The notes beneath the pieces are model-generated. The model saw only the letters and a program-made list of their open reading frames with translations. It searched no databases and had not been told where the DNA came from. Positions 9,487 through 19,097 of a stretch of DNA of 64,000 nucleotides are shown in pieces. This DNA is from Oligosphaera ethanolica. GTDB lineage: Bacteria; Verrucomicrobiota; Lentisphaeria; Oligosphaerales; Oligosphaeraceae. Location: NCBI RefSeq assembly GCF_030814695.1, contig NZ_JAUSVL010000001.1, forward strand, positions 4,562,227 through 4,626,226. The letters run 5' to 3'. The number at the start of each line of letters is the position of its first letter. Within the stretch, counting starts at the first letter, position 1. The position numbers and the translations under genes were made by a program.

Positions 9487-11472
9487 TCAGGCGCCGACCG
9501 TCTGGAGAACGAGGGAGAGGAAATTGTCCTTGCTGGTGCGGAGTGCCTGCGGGTTACCGGCGACGCGGTAGCAGTTTTCGGCGTAGTCGCGCAGGTCCGG
9601 CGCGGGGTTGAAGAGAAAGAGCGGTTGTTGTGGTGCAAGCGCGAGCATGGTGCCTTTGAGGCCGCCGCATTTGTGGATCATAGGTTGGAAGGCCTCTGGG
9701 GCGAGCCAGGCGGCGCTGTCGTCGCCGACGCTGCCAAGATGTAGCGCTGCGGCCTGTACGGGCGTGGTTAGCGCCAAGGCGCAGAGGGTGGGGCGGGCCG
9801 CTTCGCCCATGGCGATGACGACGATGGGGCGGGTGCCTTCCTCGCGCAGCAGGGTGAGCGTCGTGAGGATGTCCTGCACGCGCATGGAAAAGAGACTGGG
9901 GTTGAAGGCGAAAAAACTCGGGTCCTGCTCGTTGCGTGGTGAGCGCGCGGGCATATCGGCGCTGTCGCCGCTGCCCATGAGATCGATGGTCAGAGCGGGG
10001 CAGCCGTGTTTGGTGACGGTGTTGAGGACGGCACTGTGCTGCCCATCGTCAAAGAATTCCTGCTTGCCGTCGGGGGCGATGAGCAGGCAGACGGGCGTGT
10101 TGTCCCGGCATTCGTCTGGCGTGACGCGGATGGCGGGAATGACATCGCCCTCTTCGCGGCGGGAGATGAGCTGGCCGGCGGCCTTGGCGTGCGGGAGGCG
10201 CCATTGCGGGCACGTGACGCGGACGACCACGTCGTGGAGATCAAGGTCGTCGTTGATGACATCGCTGAGCAGGGCGACCTGTTGGTCGCGCAGGTCGGCG
10301 AGCTGCCGTTTTTCCTGCGGGTGCGGCAGGGCGTTGGCGCAGTAAGCGGTTTTGAGTTGGCTGATGGCTTGGCGGGTGGATTCCTCGGTCGGCGCGGCGG
10401 GGTTTGTGCAGTGGAGGAGAATGTTAGCCGGTGGCACGGCGACGTCGTCTTCGGGGATGGCGTTGCGGAGGGACTGATTAAGGAGCCAGTGGGTGAACCA
10501 GGGGTAGACGTGTTCGCGGGTTTCCTGGTTGTAATTGTGTGGCGCGTCGAGCTGGAAGGCCTTGATGGCGTCGCCGGCGTGGAAGAGGTCATAGACCTTG
10601 CGCAGTTCCTGAACTTCGTAGCGCAGGTTGAGGTTGGTCCAGTCGCTGGTGACGGAGGGCAGCAGCAGGGGCCTGGGGGCGATGGCGGCGAGGATGTCGA
10701 AGCTGGTGACGCCGCAGAGCCGCAGCAACGGTCCTTCTTCGCATTGGCAGCCGCCCTGGAAATGGGACGACAGCATGCAGACGGGGGCGATGACCTTGAT
10801 GCGTTCGTCCAGTAGCGCGACGGTCCAGGTCTGGGACGCGCCGCCGGAGGTGCCGGTGCAGCCGATGCGGCGGGGATCGACCTCGGGGAGATCGCAGAGG
10901 ACATCAAGGGCGCGGAGGCTGTTCCAGGTCTGCAGGCCGAAGGGGCTGACGCCCGCGAGGTAGGCATCGTTGGCGATATCCAGCGGCCAGGCATGCAGCA
11001 GCTGGTCGTTGTCGTTCTTGCCGATCATGTCGTAGCAGAGGACGACAAAGCCGAGGCGGGCGAGCATGAGGCAGCGCATGGGCACGGAGCCGCGCTGGTC
11101 GTGGTGAATGCGGCCCTGCGGCCAGTGGCCGTGCGGGCAGAGAATGCCCGGCGCGGGATTCTTGATCTTTTCCGGGTAGAAGATATTGCCAGTAAGGACC
11201 AGCCCGGGGAGTGTCTCGACGCTGATTTTGGCGATGACGCTGCCTTCGTGGCTGGTGTGGCCCCAGATGCGCGGATTGAGCGGCATGGCCTGGGGCATGG
11301 GGCGCAGGCCGGCGGCCAGGGCAACCTGGTTGCGGGTGAAGTCCCGGCGGCGTTTCCAGCGTTCGACGTCCGGCGGCACATCCGCGCGGTAGGCGAAGTT
11401 GTTGTGGTGTACAGTCAGCAGCCGCTGGTCAAGCCAGTGGGGGTCGTTAGGCAGGATGCGTGGAATACTCAT
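9487..11472 (-). CDS. Two-domain alpha/beta-hydrolase, acetylxylan-esterase-like
   Basis: A 661-residue cytoplasmic protein. The N-terminal alpha/beta-hydrolase domain has the nucleophile elbow GTSGGASQ and a plausible catalytic His in DAPHNYNQ. The C-terminal half repeats a hydrolase-like fold (DLMGSGDSAD) but its elbow reads AMGEAARP with no Ser, so it is probably non-catalytic. The start was set at ATG 11472 (MSIPRILPND); the longer frame upstream lacks a matching N-terminus. The family contains acetyl- and acyl-sugar esterases. The gene at 42441-44267 has the same two-domain plan. It lies 68 bp upstream of the mutarotase gene on the same strand. Confidence 0.8.
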   Translation of the reverse strand: MSIPRILPNDPHWLDQRLLTVHHNNFAYRADVPPDVERWKRRRDFTRNQVALAAGLRPMPQAMPLNPRIWGHTSHEGSVIAKISVETLPGLVLTGNIFYPEKIKNPAPGILCPHGHWPQGRIHHDQRGSVPMRCLMLARLGFVVLCYDMIGKNDNDQLLHAWPLDIANDAYLAGVSPFGLQTWNSLRALDVLCDLPEVDPRRIGCTGTSGGASQTWTVALLDERIKVIAPVCMLSSHFQGGCQCEEGPLLRLCGVTSFDILAAIAPRPLLLPSVTSDWTNLNLRYEVQELRKVYDLFHAGDAIKAFQLDAPHNYNQETREHVYPWFTHWLLNQSLRNAIPEDDVAVPPANILLHCTNPAAPTEESTRQAISQLKTAYCANALPHPQEKRQLADLRDQQVALLSDVINDDLDLHDVVVRVTCPQWRLPHAKAAGQLISRREEGDVIPAIRVTPDECRDNTPVCLLIAPDGKQEFFDDGQHSAVLNTVTKHGCPALTIDLMGSGDSADMPARSPRNEQDPSFFAFNPSLFSMRVQDILTTLTLLREEGTRPIVVIAMGEAARPTLCALALTTPVQAAALHLGSVGDDSAAWLAPEAFQPMIHKCGGLKGTMLALAPQQPLFLFNPAPDLRDYAENCYRVAGNPQALRTSKDNFLSLVLQTVGA

Positions 11473-11525
11473 GGATAAAGTCCCGTCTGGGGCCCGTTGG
11501 CCGGCCGCACTCCTGGCACACGGAA

Positions 11526-11762
11526 TTAGTGATGGCGGCAGCCGGCACAGCACTGGTGGCCGCTGGCGGCAGCAGCAGGACAGCTACCGGCCGCAGCGCA
11601 GGCCGACGCCGGCGCGGCCACGCGGGCACTGAAGGTCGAGATGCGCTTGCGGGCATTGGCGCCCTGGCATTTCGGGCAGGCCGGGGCGGTTTCGCCCAAG
11701 CGCTTGTGGAGGTGGCTGAACTGGTTGCCGCAGTCGGGACAGCTGTATTCGTAGATGGGCAT
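11526..11762 (-). CDS. FmdB-family zinc-ribbon protein
   Basis: A 78-residue protein starting MPIYEYSCPDCG, the signature of the FmdB regulatory family. The zinc knuckles are CPDC and CPKC. An AGGAG ribosome site lies before ATG 11762, which fixes the start despite a longer open frame upstream. After the ribbon the chain turns Ala/Ser-rich and ends in a second Cys/His cluster (QCCAGCRHH) that could bind another metal. The function of the family is poorly known; it is usually annotated as a putative regulator. Confidence 0.85.
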   Translation of the reverse strand: MPIYEYSCPDCGNQFSHLHKRLGETAPACPKCQGANARKRISTFSARVAAPASACAAAGSCPAAAASGHQCCAGCRHH

Positions 11763-11908
11763 GGCGACTCCTGTTGGCAGAGACGTGGACGTGTAGCGCC
11801 GGCGTCGCGCGGCGCGGCGGTGCATAAACCATGAAATGTATCCCGAGACGGCAATAAAGCCATGGCCGACGGTGAAAAAAGAGAAGGGGGCGCAGAGGGA
11901 AAAGAGAT

Positions 11909-11961
11909 GGACCGGGTGGACCGGGTGGACCGGGCCGTCCATTGAGTCCATCGAGTCCATA
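11909..11961. repeat. 9-bp-period tandem repeats (GGACCGGGT x3, then GAGTCCATC x2)
   Basis: Three head-to-tail copies of a 9-mer GGACCGGGT run into two copies of GAGTCCATC, whose reverse strand reads GATGGACTC. The array lies upstream of the FmdB gene and downstream of murJ, both leftward. Similar 9-bp arrays occur at 32.9, 34.2, 45.6 and 49.75 kb. Confidence 0.8.
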
Positions 11962-12013
11962 AGAGCGGCACATCTCTTCATCACCGCCGGGCATCATTCG
12001 GATTATGGTGCTG

Positions 12014-13612
12014 CTAGCGCCGTCGCCGGCGGTGGAGGATGGCGGAGATGGTGTTGAGTTCGTGGCGGCGGCAGAGGAGGCAGAGGGCGAGGTAGCAGAG
12101 GCCGCCGGCAGCGGTGCCGCCGATGGTCATGGCGGCGTTTGTCCAAAAGGCGCCAGGCCAGGCGATGGTGGCGATGGCGCGCGCTGCGCCCCAGGCGGTG
12201 ACGCCGGCGATGCCGGTGAGCGCGGCGAGAGTCGCGCCGGCCTGGACGGTCCGCATGGGCTCCCAGGCGGGGAGCGAGCGTCGCGCCAGGCGCAGCAGCA
12301 GCACGACGTTGAGCCAGGAGCAGATGCTGGTTGACAGCGCCAGGCCGCCTTGGCGGAGGAATAGCATGAGAATGATGTTCAGTGGCAAGTTCACGGCGAC
12401 GCAGATCAGGGCGATTTTGACGGGCGTGGTGGTGTCCTGTTGGGCGTGGTGGGCGTTGGCGGCGATCTTGGCGCAGCTGAATGCGGGTAGGCCGAGGAGG
12501 TAGAAATACAGCGCCCAGGCGCATTCGCGGACGGCTTCGTCAGTGAAGGCACCGCGGAAGAAGAGCATGCGGATGAGCGGCTCGGCGAGCACGCCGAAGA
12601 ACACGGCGCAGGGCAGGGTGAGGAAGAGCATTTGTCGCAGGGCAAAATCCAGGCTGCCGGCCATTTCGTCGTAGTCTTTGCGAGCGAAGGCACGGGAGAG
12701 GCTGGGGAGACAGACGACGCTCATGGCGACGCCGAAGATGCCCGTTGGCAGGTAGACGAGGTGCTGGCTGTAGTTCAAGGCGCCGATGGCAGCCGGGCCG
12801 AGGATCATGGCCAGGGCCTTGTCGATGAGATTGTTCACCTGGGCGACGCCGGCGCCAAGGAGTCCCGGGGCGATGCGGCGGCCGAGGGTGTTGATGTCGG
12901 GATCGCGCCAGTCCAGGCGGAAATGGAAGATGAAGCCCTGACGGCGGCAGGCGACAATGACGGCGAGCAGCTGCAGCAGACCTGCGAGGATGATGCTGCC
13001 GCAGAATATCAGCAGGGGCGTGAGCTCGGTGATGGACCAGTGGATGCAGACCAGCAGGATGGTCGCGATCTGTACCACGTTGAAGATCACCGGCACGACG
13101 GCCGGCAGCGCAAAACGGCGCTGGCAGTTGAGAAAGGACGAGAAGGCGCCGACCATGCAGATCAGCAGCGCGTAGGGCATGAGCAGAGGCAAAATCAGAA
13201 AGGTCACGCGGACGTGCGCGGCGATGTCCGCGGGCAGAAACGCGTGGATGACCATGCTGGCGATGGAACCGAGGATGACGAAGAGGCCCAGAATCACTGC
13301 CTGGGCTGATATGGTGCGTTCGGTCAGGCGCCACGCCTCCGCCGGACTGGCCGTCGCGGACTTGGCGGAGAGCATAGGCACGAACGCCGCCGTGAAAGCG
13401 CCTTCGCCGAAGAGCGAGCGGAGCATGTTGGGGATGGCAAAGGCCACCTGGAAGGCTGCCTGCATAACGCCGGTGCCGCCCCAGTAGCCGGCCATGACGA
13501 TGTCGCGCAACAAGCCGGTGATACGGCTGCCGAAGATGCCCGCGCTGGTTGTCCACATGGACTTGTTGAGGGAACTATTGACGGCGTCGGGGGTTGAAGA
13601 AGGTACGGGCAT
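12014..13612 (-). CDS. murJ: Lipid II flippase MurJ (MviN family)
   Basis: A 532-residue polytopic membrane protein of the MOP exporter superfamily. It starts with the typical segment GIFGSRITGLLRDIVMA and contains FGEGAFTAAFVP, a hallmark of MurJ. Fourteen or so hydrophobic helices alternate with short polar loops to a basic tail (HRRRRR). MurJ flips the peptidoglycan precursor lipid II across the inner membrane, so this organism probably makes peptidoglycan; the alanine racemase at 16.4 kb agrees. Start at ATG 13612. Confidence 0.93.
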   Translation of the reverse strand: MPVPSSTPDAVNSSLNKSMWTTSAGIFGSRITGLLRDIVMAGYWGGTGVMQAAFQVAFAIPNMLRSLFGEGAFTAAFVPMLSAKSATASPAEAWRLTERTISAQAVILGLFVILGSIASMVIHAFLPADIAAHVRVTFLILPLLMPYALLICMVGAFSSFLNCQRRFALPAVVPVIFNVVQIATILLVCIHWSITELTPLLIFCGSIILAGLLQLLAVIVACRRQGFIFHFRLDWRDPDINTLGRRIAPGLLGAGVAQVNNLIDKALAMILGPAAIGALNYSQHLVYLPTGIFGVAMSVVCLPSLSRAFARKDYDEMAGSLDFALRQMLFLTLPCAVFFGVLAEPLIRMLFFRGAFTDEAVRECAWALYFYLLGLPAFSCAKIAANAHHAQQDTTTPVKIALICVAVNLPLNIILMLFLRQGGLALSTSICSWLNVVLLLRLARRSLPAWEPMRTVQAGATLAALTGIAGVTAWGAARAIATIAWPGAFWTNAAMTIGGTAAGGLCYLALCLLCRRHELNTISAILHRRRRR

Positions 13613-13796
13613 GACGGCGTGGTCCTGACGGGGGGGACGGCGGGGGCAAGGAGCGGAAATTGAGGGTGATAATATAGCGGGCTGCGGTCCTTTTTTAGCT
13701 TTGTGGTGTTACATTATTTCAGTACTGCGCGGCGGCGGAATTCGTAAACAAGCGCGAAGACTGTGGCGCTGTTGCCAGAGTGAGCGTGGATTGAGC

Positions 13797-15581
13797 ATGA
13801 AACTATACAAATACATGTTGGCGTCTCTGCTGTTATCCTGCCTGTTTCACTACGTGGTGATCATGGCATTAGGACGCATACCCTTCCGGGAACCGGGCAA
13901 GCAGTTCCATGAGGAAGAGCAGACGCCAATACGGCCGACGGTGCAGGTCATTGACTTTCGCGACCTCACCCAGCGGTCCAACCGGCTGCCGGACGACCGC
14001 AACCGCCCGCAGGACGACCCGTCGCTGGCTGATGCCACTCGCGAGGCGGGCGCTGAGTTGATCCGGAAAGTTCTGGAGAAAGAACAGCTGCTGGAGCCAC
14101 CGCCGCTGCCCAAGCTGCGCTTTGCGGGCATTGCGCCGGCGGTGCTGGCGCCGAAGTTGCCGGATTCGGCGCCGCCGGAGCCTGAGGCGACGGCGCCGCG
14201 GCCGAAAATTGTCGAACTCGACTTCAAGGATTTACCGCCGGAGCGTCAGGCTCGGCCGTCTGATTTGTCGCCGAAGCTGGATCGGTTGGACGTGACGGAT
14301 CTGAAGTTGCCCAGTTTGTTGCCGCACGGTCCTTTGACCAGCAGCCAAGGCGGGGAGTACAGTGTTGCGGCGCGGCAGGGCAATGTACCCAAATTCCGGG
14401 TGCCGACTTTGGGCGAGGCCGATGTGGCCATTCCAGAGGGCACAGGCAGCCAGCTGGATCAGCCGGTGCCATTCCTGGCGACGACCTCGCCCATGCAGAC
14501 CGAGCGGTTTATGCCGGGCGATCTTGAAAGTGGCTTGATTGAGTTGTCCCAGCCCTTTGATGCCTTTGTCAATGTCGACGTGTTGGTGCACAACGACGCG
14601 TTGCGTGGTGGCGGCTATTTCAAGATATCGATCACGCCGAAACTGGAGAGTGATTCCCTACGGGACATTCCCAAGGACACGTTGTTGATCATTGACCATT
14701 CGCTGAGTATCAGCAACGACAAGTTCAAGCAGTTTCAGTCGGCGGTAATTGAGGCGCTGGCGTATTTGAATCCCAAGGACCGATTCAATGTCGTGGCCTT
14801 CAATGACCGTCCTCAGCCGCTCTTTGAGTCTTTCGCGCCGGCGCTAGCGCAGCCGGTGCAGGAAGGCCAGCAGTTCGTGCGCAAATTGCGTCGCGGCGGC
14901 ATGACCGACGTGTTTGGCAGCATTGCGCCGTTTGTGCAGGCCAGTAATGGCGAGATGAGCCGGCCGCTGAACATCTTTCTTCTTTCCGATGGCCAGTCGA
15001 CGGTGAACATCTATCAAGCCGACGACTTTTTGCGGCGGATGGTGGGGATCAATCCGGGCAATGTGTCCATCTATCCCTTCAGCGTGGGCAGCGAGGCCAA
15101 CCGCGAACTGCTGGATTTTCTTGGCTACCTGAATCGCGGCTACAATTATCACGTGGCCGAGCTGGCGAATTTTCGTGCGCAACTGGTTGATTACATTGCG
15201 ACGCATTCGAGTTTGATCATCAACGACTTGAAGTACATGGCGGCCGGTGATGTCGGCAAGGAGCTGTATCCCAAGGCGATACCGCATTTGTACCGGCGCG
15301 AGACCCTGTTGATTTTCGGTCGTTTCGGGCCGTTGGATGACGAGCTGGTGCTGACGCTGTCGGGACGCGACGCATCTGGCGCCAGGCGCGATTTGGTATT
15401 CCGTCGCCGCTATCGGGACTGCCTGCCTGCGGGGCCGGAGCTGCCTCAGCAGTGGGCTGGGCAGAAGATCCTGCATCTATTGGCCGAGCGCACGCTAATC
15501 GTTGAGCCGCAGGCCCGCGTGCAGTTGCAACGCGAGATTCGGCGGGTGGCGGCGGAGCACAATGTCTTCGTCCCTTATTGA
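13797..15581 (+). CDS. Membrane-anchored von Willebrand factor A domain protein
   Basis: A 594-residue protein. Residues 8-30 form one N-terminal membrane segment, followed by a long Pro-rich, acidic linker (roughly residues 40-240). The VWA domain starts near LLIIDHSLSIS, where DxSxS is the metal-ion-dependent adhesion motif (D-H-S-L-S). LSDGQST and a FSVGSEANRELL segment follow as in batA- or TerY-type VWA proteins. The C-terminus is a beta-rich extension. It probably acts as a cell-envelope scaffold or surface-binding protein. It is divergent from murJ across a 184-bp spacer. Start at ATG 13797; an upstream in-frame start at 13701 would add a Cys/Arg-rich stretch that does not look like a signal. 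Confidence 0.8.
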   Translation: MKLYKYMLASLLLSCLFHYVVIMALGRIPFREPGKQFHEEEQTPIRPTVQVIDFRDLTQRSNRLPDDRNRPQDDPSLADATREAGAELIRKVLEKEQLLEPPPLPKLRFAGIAPAVLAPKLPDSAPPEPEATAPRPKIVELDFKDLPPERQARPSDLSPKLDRLDVTDLKLPSLLPHGPLTSSQGGEYSVAARQGNVPKFRVPTLGEADVAIPEGTGSQLDQPVPFLATTSPMQTERFMPGDLESGLIELSQPFDAFVNVDVLVHNDALRGGGYFKISITPKLESDSLRDIPKDTLLIIDHSLSISNDKFKQFQSAVIEALAYLNPKDRFNVVAFNDRPQPLFESFAPALAQPVQEGQQFVRKLRRGGMTDVFGSIAPFVQASNGEMSRPLNIFLLSDGQSTVNIYQADDFLRRMVGINPGNVSIYPFSVGSEANRELLDFLGYLNRGYNYHVAELANFRAQLVDYIATHSSLIINDLKYMAAGDVGKELYPKAIPHLYRRETLLIFGRFGPLDDELVLTLSGRDASGARRDLVFRRRYRDCLPAGPELPQQWAGQKILHLLAERTLIVEPQARVQLQREIRRVAAEHNVFVPY

Positions 15582-15686
15582 TGCGGGCCGATGACGATAA
15601 TAGTCCTGTAGAAAATGAATCCGGGCGCGGCCCGGTGCTAATGACAATGCATTCTATTGGTGGCAAGTAACGACATAAGGCAAGCA

Positions 15687-16304
15687 ATGGCGAAAAGACC
15701 TGTTCTGGTGGCGATGGACCTCGAGGGCGTTCTGGTTCCGGAGGTGTGGATTTCAGTGGCGGAAAAAACGGGCATACCCGAACTGCGGCTGACGACCCGC
15801 GACATATCGGATTACGACCAGCTCATGAAGCATCGCCTGGGCATTTTGCATGAGCACCGCCTGAGCCTGCGAGACATCCAGGACGTGATCGACACCATGG
15901 AGCCCCTGCCGGGCGCTCTGGAGTACATGGACTGGCTGCGGGAGCGCTACCAGAACGTCATTCTCTCTGATACTTTCTACGAATTTGCCTCGCCGTTCAT
16001 GCGCAAACTCGGTTGGCCGACCCTCTTCTGCAATTCACTGCAGGTTGCTGGCGACGGCCAAGTGGTAGGCTATCGTATGCGCCTGCAGGATGGCAAGCGG
16101 CACGCGACCCTTGGCTTCAAACAGCTCAACTTCGACGTCGTCGCTATGGGCGATTCCTATAACGACACGGCCATGCTGGCCGAAGCCGATCTGGGCATTC
16201 TGTTCCGGCCGTCGGACAATGTCCGCCGCGAATTTCCCCAGTTTCCGGTGGCGATGGAGTACCGGACGGTCATTGACCTCATCCAGGAATTTGCCGCTCG
16301 CTAA
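15687..16304 (+). CDS. thrH: ThrH-type HAD phosphatase (phosphoserine phosphatase / homoserine phosphotransferase)
   Basis: Exactly 205 residues, like Pseudomonas ThrH. HAD motif I is AMDLEGVLVPE with the nucleophile Asp11, and motif IV is GDSYNDTAM. ILSDTFYEF provides motif II. ThrH dephosphorylates phosphoserine and can pass the phosphate to homoserine, linking serine and threonine synthesis. ATG 15687 is preceded by an AAGG site; an earlier in-frame start lacks a ribosome site. A strong hairpin follows the gene at 16328-16362. Confidence 0.9.
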   Translation: MAKRPVLVAMDLEGVLVPEVWISVAEKTGIPELRLTTRDISDYDQLMKHRLGILHEHRLSLRDIQDVIDTMEPLPGALEYMDWLRERYQNVILSDTFYEFASPFMRKLGWPTLFCNSLQVAGDGQVVGYRMRLQDGKRHATLGFKQLNFDVVAMGDSYNDTAMLAEADLGILFRPSDNVRREFPQFPVAMEYRTVIDLIQEFAAR

Positions 16305-16327
16305 ACGCAGGTGGTGGCTATAAACGC

Positions 16328-16365
16328 AGAGACTGGCGGCGGTTTATCCGGCGCCAGTCTCTTTG
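16328..16365. terminator. Bidirectional terminator between thrH and alr
   Basis: An 11-bp perfect stem, AGAGACTGGCG at 16328-16338 and CGCCAGTCTCT at 16352-16362, with a 13-base loop and a short T tract after it. It lies between two converging genes. Confidence 0.6.
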
Positions 16366-16400
16366 CGTACGGGGTGAGCTCGGCCAACGCTTTTGGTTGC

Positions 16401-17507
16401 TCAGTTTTGGTAATGGCGTTGGCCGGCGGCGGCGGCGGCGGTGCCGATGCCGCAGTAGACGACGTGGGCGATGGTGTGGGCTTTGTCGCAGAGTTCCCAG
16501 ACGGTGATTTCCTGGTCGCCCTGTTTGCCGAGGAGCACGGCTTCGTCGCCGACCTGTGCGTCCGGCAGATCGGTGAGATCGACCATGACCATGCCCATGC
16601 AGACAGTGCCGAGAATGGGCACGCGGTGGCCGCGCACCAGCGCTTCGCCGCGGTTGGAGAGCTCGCGCAGGTAGCCGTCGGCATAGCCCACGGGCAGGAC
16701 GCCGACCAGCGAGGGGCGCTTGAGAGTGCAGATGCAGTTGTAGGAGACATTTGCGCCAGCCGGGAGGGGCTTGCAGGAGATGATGCGGCTGCGCAGGGAC
16801 ATCGCTGGCCGGAGGTCCAGCTGTAGGCCGGGGAATTCTGGTGCGCCGTAAACGCAGATGCCGGGACGGATGTAGGGCAGTTCTGGCAAGTAGCGGTGGA
16901 GGATCGCCCTCGAGGCGCAGAGGTGATTCTCGCAACAACTGTCCGGCAGAACGGGCAACAGCGTGCGGAAGCAATCGAGCTGCTGGCGGGTTACGGGGTG
17001 CTCCGGGCTGTCAGCGTTGGCCAGATGGGAGAAGATGCCGCGGATGCGTAAGCCCGGTAGGGCGGTGAGCTCCCGCACGGCGTCGGTCACTGTTTCCGGC
17101 AGAATGCCCAGCCGGCCCATGCCGGTATCGACCTTGACGTGGATATCGAAGTGTCGCTTGCGGGCGGTGGCGATCTGTGAGAGCATCCGGGCGTTGGCGA
17201 GGTCCGGGCAGGCGATGCGGAAGCCGGCGTCGTTGGCCTCTTCGGCTTCTTCCGGTAGGAGACCCATCATGATCCACAGATCCTGGGTGATGCCGGCCCG
17301 GCGCAGGGTCAGCGCTTCTTCCAGGCGGAATACGGCGAACTGCCGGGCGCCGGCGTCGGCGAAGGCCCTGGCGACTTCAACAATGCCGTGGCCGTAGCCG
17401 TCGGATTTGATCACGGGCACGAGTTGGCTGGGCTCAGCCAACGACGCAATGGCGCGAAAATTCTGCCGCAGGGCGCTGCGGTCGATGATGACTTCGGTGG
17501 GGTACAT
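16401..17507 (-). CDS. alr: Alanine racemase (fold type III PLP enzyme)
   Basis: A 368-residue racemase. The PLP lysine lies in PVIKSDGYGHG near residue 34, and the catalytic-type C-terminal domain contains VSYNCICTL (Tyr on the second face) and VGYADGY. It supplies D-alanine for peptidoglycan, consistent with murJ nearby. The start was set at ATG 17507 (MYPTEVIID) because the family begins just before the PLP strand; the frame extends 43 codons further upstream without homologous character. It follows the DUF1611 gene on the same strand with an 88-bp gap. Confidence 0.92.
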   Translation of the reverse strand: MYPTEVIIDRSALRQNFRAIASLAEPSQLVPVIKSDGYGHGIVEVARAFADAGARQFAVFRLEEALTLRRAGITQDLWIMMGLLPEEAEEANDAGFRIACPDLANARMLSQIATARKRHFDIHVKVDTGMGRLGILPETVTDAVRELTALPGLRIRGIFSHLANADSPEHPVTRQQLDCFRTLLPVLPDSCCENHLCASRAILHRYLPELPYIRPGICVYGAPEFPGLQLDLRPAMSLRSRIISCKPLPAGANVSYNCICTLKRPSLVGVLPVGYADGYLRELSNRGEALVRGHRVPILGTVCMGMVMVDLTDLPDAQVGDEAVLLGKQGDQEITVWELCDKAHTIAHVVYCGIGTAAAAAGQRHYQN

Positions 17508-17595
17508 GGAAGCAGATCGATTCGAGTTTGGGTTGTTGTTGGTTGCTGGGGGGGCAACAGCCGAGAAAGCCGCCGCGTGAGCGGCGTGGCCAAGT

Positions 17596-18633
17596 TCAGC
17601 AGAGTGCCAGGGGCGGGATGAGTTTTTCGGCGCCATAGCGGACGCAGTCGGTGGTTGGCAGTTGTGTTTCGTCTTCAGTACGGGCGATGGCGTCTTTTGC
17701 CTGTTCTTCGTTGAGCAGGGAGGTATTGAGGGTGATGCCGACGACTTTTGCGGGTACGAGGGTACCGCAGGCCGACGCGATGGCTTCGTAAAGCGCCGCC
17801 AGCTCTTTGAGCGGCGGTATCTTCAGCCACGGGAAGTCCCGCAGGGTAAGCATGTCAGCGCGGTGATTGAGGATGAGGTGTGTCGGGCAGGACCCGCGCA
17901 GCAGCGGCAGGGTCGCGGTGCTGCCGGGATGGAGGATGGAGCCCTGGCCTTCGACAACGATGAGATCGGCGTCGGCCAGTTCCATCACGCCTTGCTCGAT
18001 GGCGCCGCATGCGTAGTCGAGCTTGATGGCGTCCAGGGGTACACCGCGGCCGCTGATGACGATGCCGATCTGGCCGGTGGCCAGAAACTCGGTCTTGACG
18101 CCGTGGCGTCGTGCTGCTTCGGCAATGAGCAGGCCGCTGGTCATTTTGCCGTTGGCCATGTCGCTGCCGACGATGAGCAGGCGTTTGTTGGTGAGTTCGC
18201 GGGCGCGGCCTTTGCCGACACCGATATTGGCGGGTTCCTGGCGGATGTCCCATATCCATTGGCCGGGCGCGAGGCTGTGGTAGCGGTCATTGAGACGCTG
18301 GTGCAGGCCGTTGATGATGCAGAGTCCCAGGGCGATGGCCTGGTCCAGGGCGGGCAGCCACGCGTCGGGAAGGCGACCGCCGGAAGGCGCGCTGCCCAGT
18401 AGCAGCGCCTTGGCGCCCAAGGCTGCCGCGTCCGCGACGCTGGCGACGATCGGGCAGTCTGGCCGCGGGGTTGCGGGCATGACCTCGCCGGCGCGCTTGC
18501 CGGCCTGGGTGCTGTCCACGATGCAGACGACGGGATTGGCGGAGAATCTCAGAACGCCGTAGCCCATCTTGCCAAAGGGTTTACCGAAAGTGTCTTCCAT
18601 GAAAATGGCCAAGGGGGTGTCCGGCGTCAGCAT
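17596..18633 (-). CDS. DUF1611 / DgcN-like protein
   Basis: A 345-residue member of the DUF1611 family. A Rossmann-like N-terminal domain (VVCIVDSTQAGKRAGEV) is followed by a P-loop-like domain with GSDMANGKMTS and the acidic VVEGQGSILHPGS motif typical of the family. Some members, named DgcN, act in D-glutamate catabolism. The position directly upstream of alanine racemase could mean a D-amino-acid role, but no DgcA partner is visible. Start at ATG 18633 with an AGAGG site; a longer frame upstream begins in a repetitive proline stretch and is rejected. Confidence 0.75.
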   Translation of the reverse strand: MLTPDTPLAIFMEDTFGKPFGKMGYGVLRFSANPVVCIVDSTQAGKRAGEVMPATPRPDCPIVASVADAAALGAKALLLGSAPSGGRLPDAWLPALDQAIALGLCIINGLHQRLNDRYHSLAPGQWIWDIRQEPANIGVGKGRARELTNKRLLIVGSDMANGKMTSGLLIAEAARRHGVKTEFLATGQIGIVISGRGVPLDAIKLDYACGAIEQGVMELADADLIVVEGQGSILHPGSTATLPLLRGSCPTHLILNHRADMLTLRDFPWLKIPPLKELAALYEAIASACGTLVPAKVVGITLNTSLLNEEQAKDAIARTEDETQLPTTDCVRYGAEKLIPPLALC

Positions 18634-19097
18634 GGGTGGAATAACCTCTGTGGTTAGGCGTGGACAAGGCGTGTCGGGAGGTGACAAACAAGCGGCGAAA
18701 AAGATACTGCCTGCGCCCCGAAAAACAATGGCCCAAGCCCCCAAAATGGGCAGGAGGGGGAGAGGGTGCAGGGGGGCTATAGGGGGGCCGCCGGGCAAAA
18801 GTAACGAACGAAATGTGGGTCATGCCTCACTCATTGGTACCAGCCTTTCCTGCAGTCTTTTGTTTTCAGCGCTTTCGGCTCTCAAATACCACCGGGATGA
18901 CGGTTTGCGGCTGGCCGGCCAAAAAAGACGCAGGGACAACGATTATCAATGAGCGAGGGATTACAAATGCGGAACAAAAGCGAGGTTGCGCGCCGTGGAA
19001 TCCGTAATTATTGACTATATACTATTCATGTTGCGTATTTCCAAATAGTTGTTGGGGCGTGATTCAGGCGGCGGTGTGAATGGGCTTGCATGGAAAA
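18634..19097. other. 464-bp intergenic region before the second R-M cassette
   Basis: The composition changes sharply from GC-rich to AT-rich near 18840 and stays so into the methylase gene, marking a possible left boundary of transferred DNA. A TTGACT hexamer near 19010 followed by AT-rich sequence could be part of a promoter for the methylase. No convincing gene is seen. Confidence 0.4.
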
